NCBI GenBank assembly: GCA_000818945.1
Contig: KN805373.1
Location: 372,001 to 436,000, forward strand
DNA: 64,000 bases
From: Schizochytrium sp. CCTCC M209059
Lineage: Eukaryota > Sar > Bigyra > Thraustochytrida > Thraustochytriidae
Direction: 5' to 3'
Position 1 is the stretch's first letter. Every line of letters begins with the position of its first letter. Shown here piece by piece: positions 61,501 through 64,000 of the stretch. The notes under the pieces were generated by a model, which saw only the letters and a list, made by a program, of their open reading frames with translations, did not search any database and had not been told where the DNA came from. Position numbers and translations under genes: made by a program.

Positions 61501-63992
61501 AAGTTCCGGCACCAGTTGACCAGAGTACGACGCTGCACTTGGAGAACCTCATACAGCTGGAACTCAGGAATGAGCAAACGTCCTTCGCCTCGGTTGGGCC
61601 TGTTCCACGTGTGACGCGTTGTGAGGTAAATGAAGCTGCCCACGAGTGTCTGCGCCACACGGGTCTTCATCGTCTCTACGGACACGTTGCGGCACATGAG
61701 CAACAAGTGAGCATGCAGATCGCAGGCCAACTTGGAGTTGCGACGAATGAGATCCTCGTCGGTAGGGTCCTTGCGAGTCTGGTCGTCGAGCTTTTGCAGG
61801 TAATCGCGAAAAAGGGTGCTCAAGGGCCCAAGCATCATATCCCGAACCTCGTTCATGGCCTGCTCCAGCTTGTCGATGCACTCGGGCGTCAATGTCGTGT
61901 CACGAAGAACTCCACCGCGACGAGCATTTGCCTCGGTGGCCCTGGCACGTCGCACAAGCCACGAGAGGTAGTTGTCCAGACGAGACGCAAGGCGCGCCGT
62001 GTACAGAATGATCAACACGCTGGTGTTGAAGTCCTCAGCGCCGATATCACACACGGAACCCGTGTCAAGCGCGAGCGCGTCTCGGATGAGCGCGGTTGCT
62101 GAGCGCGACACAGACTCCGGGCTGGAGCACAAATCATTAATGAGTGCGCCATATGGCGTGGCCAAGAGCTCCTTGTACGGCGTGGGTACGAGAACAGGCT
62201 CCACGCCTCGAAGGCCCAATGAGAGGTACCGGCCAGGCTCAAAGATGACAGAGTCGAGAATGTCGCGCAGACGCTCGCTCTGCAGTTTGTGCAGACGGTC
62301 ATCGCTCGCGAAAAAGGTCAGCACAAGCGGAAGCCGAATGTAGGGCACGGTGAGATATGAAAGAAGTAATTCCGAATCATGCTGGCCGAGAACTTGCGTC
62401 TTGGTCGTTGTCGTTCCGGCGTCGGTGCCGTTGCGTCCCTTGCGCTTCGTTGCCGTTTCGCCCTCGTCGCGCTGGCGTCGCTTCGAAGCGTTGTCCGTGC
62501 CCCGATCCTCGAGATCTGTGGGGGCGGCATGATGCTCCACCGTCTCCTCAAACGCTGGAAGGCTTGGTCGGTAAATGATGTCGTCCTCCGTGCGGACCGA
62601 GGGCGGAGTCAGGTAGAAAGAAGGGGTGGCAGTTGACGCAAACCGGTGTTTCGGTGGCTGGTGGTCCTTTTCGTACGACACCCCAGCGTAGTTCATGTCC
62701 GGGAACGGGCGGCACGTGAGCACGCGGTTAGAAAATGCCCGAACCTCGTACGCGAGGATGTCTGCGTTCCACTTCCAGTTGAGCTGGGCAATCATGCGGT
62801 CGAGACGACCCACATCGCGGCCCTCGCGACCTCCGTAGTTGACAAAAGCCGTAATGTCTGGATTCAAAAAGTGCTTCCAGTAAAAGGCAATATCACGATA
62901 GGCCTCGAGCTCGGGGTAGTTTTTAAGCAAACGCGAAGACTTGGGATGGCGATCCAGAAGCAGTGTGTGCGGCATACTCGCCTCCGTTGCGGCTGTCTCG
63001 CGGCAAATGTTACGGAGGTACTTGACGAGCGAAGGGTTTGGCTTCACGTTCGGTGCGGACTCCCAGGTGAAAATCTTAAAGAGTCGACGTTGCGCGGGAC
63101 TTTCAAAGTAGTCGAGCACAGCGGTCCTCGCAAGACTTAGCTCAGGCGTATGAATCTCGAGCGTCTCCGTTTGGTCTGCAAATGTCGACACACTCAATCC
63201 AAATCCGGGAATGCCCAGCTGTCGGCCACTGCGCGTTTGACCCAAAAGATGTGTGCAGGCTTCTGAGGGCGTGTCAAAGGCGACCTGTCGCATGATGGCA
63301 TCGGCAATGGCTGCAATACATCCAGGTACAATAACGCAAACTGCGTCAAGAGGGCGGGATTGCTGCAGCGAGAAAGCCGCCGCGGCAAAATGCTCCATCA
63401 ACCGCTGCAAGACGAGCATGATCTCGACCTGCAACGCGTAATCAATTGGCTCCTCGTCCCAAATACACGCACGAGCGGTCGCCTCTGCTTCTGCGCGTCG
63501 CCCATTGTCAAGGTCGGGCCGCTGCGGCTCCTCCTCTGAAATTGACTTGCCGTTTGCTCCGGCAGGACCTGCATCGGTTCCTGCACCACTTTCCTTTTCC
63601 GATGCACCCTTGCCCTCGCCCTTTGCTTCCAAGGTCGCCATGAGAGCCTCCAAAGAAGCCTCCATGCGATTATAGAGACGGTTGGTTGCACGGATACGCT
63701 CTTCCTTGGTACGATGCACGCGTGGAGCAAAGATGCTTCGAACCGCCGAGCGCGGCACCTCATCCTCGGTATCGCCGTCATCATAGACGATGAAGAAGGA
63801 ACCATCATCATTGAGGCGCGACACCGTACCATTGTACCAAATGCCATACTCGCCCTGAAAGCGGACGCGAACGCGCTGGCCGAGGCTCGGCTGGAAGCGC
63901 TCGTCGTCGAGGAAGTCCACAGTGAGCTCGTCGGCGTCCGATTTTCCGTGGCTCTCGATTTCAGCAATCGCTTGCTTGCGCATAGCGGGCAT
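43506..63992 (-). CDS. Giant multidomain DUF3638/DUF3645-type ATPase (at least 6828 aa, single exon)
   Basis: The ATG at 63992 is the first visible, but the frame is open to the window edge, so the N-terminus may lie outside. Visible modules by residue: Tudor-like ~35-85; a long N-terminal region typical of DUF3638 proteins (SYLTVPYIRLPLVLTFFASDD); Tudor-like ~1462-1525; thioredoxin fold ~2190-2300 with WKASC; WWE-like ~2425-2500; SPRY ~2565-2870 interrupted by a SAM-like helix bundle ~2690-2745; canonical WWE ~3110-3190; GGF repeat ~3257-3285; thioredoxin ~3470-3590 with WCQPC; ATPase core with GAGK3964TT and D4144EVD; Cys/His zinc finger ~4425-4470; SGTP 5088 and QGAFRMRGIGKG from 5250; EF-hands at 5887 and 5924; second zinc finger ~6098-6145; LamG-like ~6175-6590; Tudor-like ~6709-6768. 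Acidic low-complexity linkers lie between. The family occurs as very large proteins in protists, fungi and plants and is poorly characterised. An ATP-driven role with ubiquitin or ADP-ribose recognition (WWE) is inference. Confidence 0.93.
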   Translation of the reverse strand: MPAMRKQAIAEIESHGKSDADELTVDFLDDERFQPSLGQRVRVRFQGEYGIWYNGTVSRLNDDGSFFIVYDDGDTEDEVPRSAVRSIFAPRVHRTKEERIRATNRLYNRMEASLEALMATLEAKGEGKGASEKESGAGTDAGPAGANGKSISEEEPQRPDLDNGRRAEAEATARACIWDEEPIDYALQVEIMLVLQRLMEHFAAAAFSLQQSRPLDAVCVIVPGCIAAIADAIMRQVAFDTPSEACTHLLGQTRSGRQLGIPGFGLSVSTFADQTETLEIHTPELSLARTAVLDYFESPAQRRLFKIFTWESAPNVKPNPSLVKYLRNICRETAATEASMPHTLLLDRHPKSSRLLKNYPELEAYRDIAFYWKHFLNPDITAFVNYGGREGRDVGRLDRMIAQLNWKWNADILAYEVRAFSNRVLTCRPFPDMNYAGVSYEKDHQPPKHRFASTATPSFYLTPPSVRTEDDIIYRPSLPAFEETVEHHAAPTDLEDRGTDNASKRRQRDEGETATKRKGRNGTDAGTTTTKTQVLGQHDSELLLSYLTVPYIRLPLVLTFFASDDRLHKLQSERLRDILDSVIFEPGRYLSLGLRGVEPVLVPTPYKELLATPYGALINDLCSSPESVSRSATALIRDALALDTGSVCDIGAEDFNTSVLIILYTARLASRLDNYLSWLVRRARATEANARRGGVLRDTTLTPECIDKLEQAMNEVRDMMLGPLSTLFRDYLQKLDDQTRKDPTDEDLIRRNSKLACDLHAHLLLMCRNVSVETMKTRVAQTLVGSFIYLTTRHTWNRPNRGEGRLLIPEFQLYEVLQVQRRTLVNWCRNLRQGQLDRVMQYSLEVSTSTSGSMGTTEDFLSSSNRWSRISGVRSLGRYAVASTRLAAGSSQEGATSGGDADGDADTSDEGSAAGGATDGNASSGGSGASPARLKLLREKSFNTSVEEISDQEMFGVEMDLQIGQMTLRSRHLSALVSEISNHPDMKDLFGNGTLQVSLLERAEHRDRYRLVGLQHDIEYWITPHDECPPLSDEWGRHYDPSELFPSESWIVSLFEPVRRQFFDGPMPPAMQFLMPECALPEDAEVAILMGLHPQMGGPFKLVYLFRRLRCVHVYECLSHGRQWYWSLHLTTDSRYCLRELQQSTEARMYPSPKWWTQGAGVAYPNGNTSCLMNRVQGGRYISHADRSVVIIREAGHAENLSGGKETYLPARLLFGLIPQCLLETHRFWLDESSSGPLQVPCNLFRGEADVSAEDKATSAGGKSAPYDGEKGATNNNEAAWAAKDARRRRQNAREGYRSIQIMRGYPVEEDGEHVIVAEFQGVGSWLDIIRRKSGEAGAGSDTGIECLGGLPGVILRIMRYDKAAYSKRFLDKQAVALCLESLHLIKDQSNDPFLLKVKARREREQRKAANRLKKRATKRSKAADAAAALARSGEASHRGHGATEGASLLATEYDVNPSGHKYEVNVGDHVKYMVKKGRFIDVVVLAKNPDGTFDVQGVRGSSAGMVLERVEGHDLHKTRPHNVDRGEEIWHWQGLSDSEDEDWASGESSDEDDNISDDDNAGAIDSSELRGARVIGGSLERKKGEKRRRRRGGRGDGDADDEMEEAKKREDEDGNKSRASLTFQQFFLLDLVLEAADRDVNLCMDLLYRLSAVPGVSFADVESVAVAVKAARADHLAFAIDKNGERVARSTEEIREFEAKSGELLAIETKVGEGGTVISDLEDSCMVMLNLMYAPRGSRLFSIARTLSRVENLAHICAWTKKSNLAVWESELAHRYGPSMVSRLPLRGCVPVDLVEMPRLKLGFTVRKDFEGELRMYSMDHADLYVCNERDPSTTKMLRGIPHSLLMSNTQGDLQVLVPLVAPVRPQIKTQPFSTHLVLDRTNGSWNNRISQRYFLYPVHVSLSFLETRGLESALYLMLLRFLHRDYDEVFRLTDSVATDTHLGETASTIFDYFEYANDDWHPDAHACRLKISLVTVDSGILLPWDLTTQCARYAVKLPHVCVSCRLSLEEELEVLQTERLIVTSKKHPLYVDTVHKDYIMTLVKNRQHALQAQFGLGAEEANGDDARKTAYGVTVEAGVLPTSETKDGEESDEEALKNNKVLTVRAPCWVPPRGPSTSWPYYLDKTVFGETYQEVTSVKDPEHWATLRTGGVEQVVRARAMGDDEDEDDEAEGEAGNGAGKSNGASAGINFPAVKAPPGGWLVVACFHVLWKASCVKAMQRIAEVAPVFPSCAFVSVRSDSLELSTLARDMKVSTFPTFIIMRGGEEVPDGRITAEDRITESLVSALKEHVTKEDEAQFAEVLRAERRVMREKLQVTLDNFAPDADDADGKQRMSDKAGNKKRASKKRAGSSADNEKAGAEASDARKKAIEMQLAQLDSDNDESDYDDEDLQWTWDDETAQSMVIEKLGMRVVLRPEDLDASDASWEWSLEYDGRNWTKFADDQNKKIEMHYIAGDLYRGSSITIDRGDQGGRKVDIWDNNVQIASYELTGFRGRFLEPYREYLMIRRRGQRLPVPGEPEVSPERKMRDEQLRRDREVRDRIRAEALASRRGKDNEGIRGSMGFVPSSGVHEWTLVWSHEPSRNGEGDAVGICSENCEKMGPGPAPLLGNASDSSSLALYANGKLYHRGKLLAEVAPRLRASQAALKPLEDDAADAAEKKKLARQDLDEQMQEFVAKLEENGLEEVADKIILKGHTTVESFQKLSEEDLKSFDIDDELLNKLTQFLAGEMEQESGSESGSDGEDDESEGCDPDEDADADADEGKDDNKEKKSGKGVRQLRRRKGDNKILPVLAKAEGLLGTMARLTQGDAVNLWGSGSRVTCILDTDREDGLLRFQVDGTPLECEVRGIFSILGAHCVYPCISLAPYDIPQQDWKKSADERKAGMGANEDDDERGDGESKNADAEDKKSKKTASKKAAKKTKSKSANGDDDDNDEAGSQGDGEGDGQEDEEEDEERKAIVKGLVGLTKLDETDFKKFGTSELQKLVKRAEELVKNQAVEPAVTLLAEDEVEDAAAAAAAAAAGTEDGAKSASKRRGKERKSSSSGSSASESEESSSSSEEEETDEDEESDESGSESDEESDEDSPGRGRKGGKDAKEDAAKKVPVKRCVWMYQEQNRWIRYDTETAVTLERARRSGSKECEVTVGGERMLVRFRKMDNSSAQDVGEQNRSGSGGEKMRVRRQVIGKGISAGWETLSMTYDAPLSLYGNMALDVLDRVWSKGETMDGAKCGYGFLFLYGLLQGKLRCRIGGSSGFGGFGGFGGFGGFGGFGGFGDFGGWGGWGSTTSGKSDSHRFATLLAQLYTDRRLKSVPASIINVLIRNRQLCSRMPEFRDTRKNKRNKVFNGWADEREAQSPLAALFSQVVPSLQSLKRKRGAMQFPPAPPYPELDPAPKDYAVRRILDTASDDEIATSRLSNRPELTDLSCSKRQLRPVSDHEVTALANAVGMRLAGEDVRFRIEAPLDIEDEDHFDRVMEALALENRLLVVQFHATWCQPCKAVSPTLLALSRRTPGVRFLRVDVDDCDMLSERYEIEKLPALAIFRGGATLEHRVSSIVGVSSDFSTTVETTIDGLLTDEEKAAIKRFRREQSRHRDETMPASDFARAQLESQGEGGDDEGEQESKDNHVPLELENAKTHLGTDSEELRILAQSPLASLQKYLLWSTRGELGLSDVQDQIPFKVNKHEAAGNAVAKSMLGRMEEDVRSWSSTANAKASVGLRVLPRKVLADFCSPGGDTAPIEAALAGISDLTKELRDLRGQDSAVVEKMLPLLTQAANHVELGRQSGPARNEKIVHLLRREAGQESYIWIEFLFGALLSTRAEEDILRLNPYLSPENARTLLKVVTVVLLRANRMGHTNRCIGLSIRLRAKLQSLLALPPADRIARRNELVLSLSQMSESLGEALSDGRHFVDPKDLSFDPRFLLFEFTWNLLLREKQVEIVNMFMSNLAQDTSKVKQMIMGAGKTTVVAPLLALMLADGKSLVMSVVPKALLEMSRTRMRETFATIMQKRIYTLQFDRGTSVQRAMRRGLENAVRNRGIVVATPTTVKSIMLAYIETLNKITLAKEQGMSLRTAAAASGEGPVAAGKSDPDAAVNADPRSSPAEGDSKSALKTSTAATALPLDEQAAELQKILSIFRQGSILLDEVDLILHPLKSELNFPMGEKFDLDASQQGERWSLPTHMLDAIFFTERGKVSTFEQRGQALDILKRLSAIIDEGYKCRALQQLPHITLLNLTFYQNELRPILAEWAYLWLQKHHLHGIDHAEAIRYIVDGGESRSHARLFLEGLEENGTMSESMMSGAAEAATARARKVHKLTEELYENEAALVEHISQSSDLLSQLQERIARLTKRVEEAQYPRDDSLDNNIVVWLSVAFDSQQGAARAVHQGSVLSQCAKLEETGLTVKRCEDEDETVRRAKDLYGAKQLRCVIIGGDESRVGCSADCENHHNTICLRCNKDWGNHSGHTCARGQGTRGSFPPEDSEEVYELVDMVTDLVEGERTLKVPAKRIVIFAAHCNIDEEERMALWELGVTVVDSTDDLAKVVDEIEDYDRGSRSRRAATEDGGEGAQGDEGEEERKAEDENEDAEQQTSLSITRDDDDVVFLRTTLGRGPDGRKIGGKSTAKASSLTEDGEPAGGESEALTIPPPLPLEHMSSSTSKELQVLRQRLEALEVAKGEVTEEDEEERQSLREHINSSRNKLQTEIDGMRTDTKVALQRIPKEFLSAEALEARKSGALLQGQSYEIHSRRLGARLVQALQWIDKVAPERTTTTAAKTGSGETKTEGESADRVFGDEAFVSLVANLQSLERQSLAAKIVARVSPQHKKLLNLTRDWLRTFLPHCLGKINRVSFGLLNDEDCKRALEEDPLMPRSRLKLAVPFVGKDVPSSSSEFAHPDITIGLTILGYRYSGLRESDFETVVDEMTTEFAREIGPARERKSSQRYEQWVSESGGTLRGIRDRSGAATPATGAASGIGFGTGGATPGSAFAEPRGGGPEATSEKARATATVTAARDRIEAEEKEVVQLKYLQKSNREQMQKLYKLWKFEPLVIHHYLSHTVLPAHMRSQKVKISASGQAVGGEMLFGRRVGFSGTPSDLLPKELGRCDYETGDDGKMLSTVLDGDTTSFEYIKSNWNVEDLLKGIAQAESPRYHALIDTGALITGYSNKQVARALLNLGLSWCDGVVFLDDDDKQQVLVRATGRVISADQCGVPLERRFAFYDQIHTTGMDIKHVVNARAVITLGKDMVFRDYVQGAFRMRGIGKGQTICAYIIPEVQELMKRELQAAGVTAGTYSSTDEDKTLVDIVAWLVINSMRSEQVQWSMLCMQNISNVYRKNALKQLMRKQAVKLESADDSRQALDVFRESVDFDLEGNVPDPLPFSKRLENMIEDHDNFILSDTERQIGRNVLHEVKQYSGTSQETSEQKLESEQEREQEQEQEKEVRAKRDQQIEVEKFVDREYSRADEHPRSWPFRLLSRDPARVKNADALDPKARAAARAAAVDEDYPFYPLSDFKLRHQEPLEFPDFMYFSRNYFNPNWNGLRRVKNVVMVLEWAPSVAKITPLGPEESAALHPIEGEAERSLKKAYELLSVRTGELSAEDVIQAVRAATDIRLSEVEVADVMAEFGTGRSTLTLANLRRLLTRGRLRSVEHGRNYVIVSLAEAETIRRILHLRAAQEDVLITGSDTEIALRYTPLSTMGSSEAAKRDELVGADGDGSSSLDGLDEATTLTAPASGKSSGRIGSVAEASPSDPTSAAEAAQVEYGMVLDASRRWRVADGVAFDTLAPNFQAAMAHTCARFLDCNMHFRSVDLNVLLCALQRNSVHARELFFLQTMGCKRRMDRKWSETPLAKIFSVPDEWCAFKQRAQAVFVRESIRSKRLTEWEAFTAFDSDDNGLLGPAEFYGALRWLGVPNLTPDDVVDMFSVADCNGDGMIDYKEYIVFLEGEEEAAGIVEEDEEERELVPQVDGSLPHAKPLVEPYGADVLREVMVKRAREEMQRLEEERIRREAYNRAFDIKVFEEELEASKSREGGANPLLRPLSSSTSDGGEGPQAKDENAMLCEYSFVSNERPLRMTASGHGRFVQELTHVTTERASDAITANKQRCRFGHELRTTWYSWRKCSTCGVRNNVRYECSNYECSYFLCSRCHASASEEKKRAREDLSKQTTFFNCAAGGSVSLQVPTAITDSSLISEEEKEKEENGETATTTTTTTKDSVKDTTTVSPGHASGPANFTIMFDVRIDSLPAKGGKHALAKFSASAPQTGRHHNRKRNKANVFIDETGRVTNGSAAMPKLDPITPKDPEESATGKAETGKDEKAEATSEATSTRATTETATTQEDGAVKQDEEEDVAKGKDTVKEEDTVKDVAVTAGEGLSEGVAEASSNSKDDDNAIVVDSRATESSSKDAEAEPADDAEDGATEEAEKKKGSAVVEKEDVKKEKKHKKAPRKKEEPAKKKKRTSKKKKKPEYSDDDHSENEENDDDEDLDALDDEDDQDEKGQKSAKDAEPWQGAMTGGSWHVVTIVVNGSERSMTTYVDGVSSCKFTDLNADELELQHQVSLFGGAQQRSMRGGSVRRLVIANRALNEDKVRELSKELRSKSEKRILWYRIQPASREEKKIISNMRKTGVRVKLVTSEEDALAALESESHFNSIVTQLWAPEKEDEDGVMRVPGFDKDGLGKPPGLSFADRVRQVDKHAPIFMDLTKPPQKAKEYIVGELIKARYHGGTFYPGRISRVHDVRMVKGKPKRVYDIDYDDGDEESEVEDHNIKPRRQKGRKGSQRTAQYQWRDEWNRELRRKAISVYQSGDHAEEMLCLAVCLRLKSTSSLTNNKR

Positions 63993-64000
63993 CTCCTCCA

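Overview
This is nuclear DNA from an intron-poor, GC-rich unicellular eukaryote. It encodes a spliced eL36 ribosomal protein, Mediator subunit 10, an Ariadne-type RBR ubiquitin ligase and an Hrd3/SEL1L ERAD adaptor. Most genes are single exons. The two introns supported here have GT..AG ends with GTAAGT or GTACGT donors. A stramenopile of the thraustochytrid/labyrinthulomycete type fits best (compact genes, low-complexity GC-rich spacers, simple-sequence arrays), but this is inference and I saw no lineage-specific marker.

Layout: 2-1099 (+), 3' part of a multi-pass membrane protein. 1893-5687 (+), a glutamyl-endopeptidase-like S9 peptidase with a complete NUDT9-like Nudix domain inside its propeller and a C-terminal membrane anchor. 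6029-8625 (-), unknown two-exon protein. 9953-10495 (-), MED10. 11067-12569 (-), PH-domain protein. 14224-15018 (+), eL36, two exons. 15424-17250 (-), NIPA/DMT-like transporter. 20140-21892 (+), two-exon protein with four copies of an unrecognised ~45-residue repeat. 22686-23624 (-), TauE/SafE-like permease. 24201-25274 (-) and 25782-26672 (+), divergent methyltransferase and omega-amidase genes. 26893-29346 (-), unknown basic/acidic protein. 29347-34225, a repeat-rich gene desert. 34226-36118 (-), RBR ligase with a degenerate RING1. 37314-38453 (-), bacterial-type YchF. 39393-41846 (+), Hrd3/SEL1L. 41910-42869 (-), unknown. 43506-63992 (-), one uninterrupted frame of at least 6828 codons.

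The two most unusual loci are the Nudix-in-peptidase protein and the giant protein. The giant carries a DUF3638/DUF3645-type ATPase core with helicase-like motifs, two thioredoxin folds, WWE-like, SPRY, SAM-like, zinc-finger, EF-hand, LamG-like and Tudor-like modules. Several genes belong to protein quality control (Hrd3, RBR ligase, WWE modules of the giant), but they are separate transcription units and I do not infer an operon-like link. Spacers are rich in microsatellites, especially five-base units.
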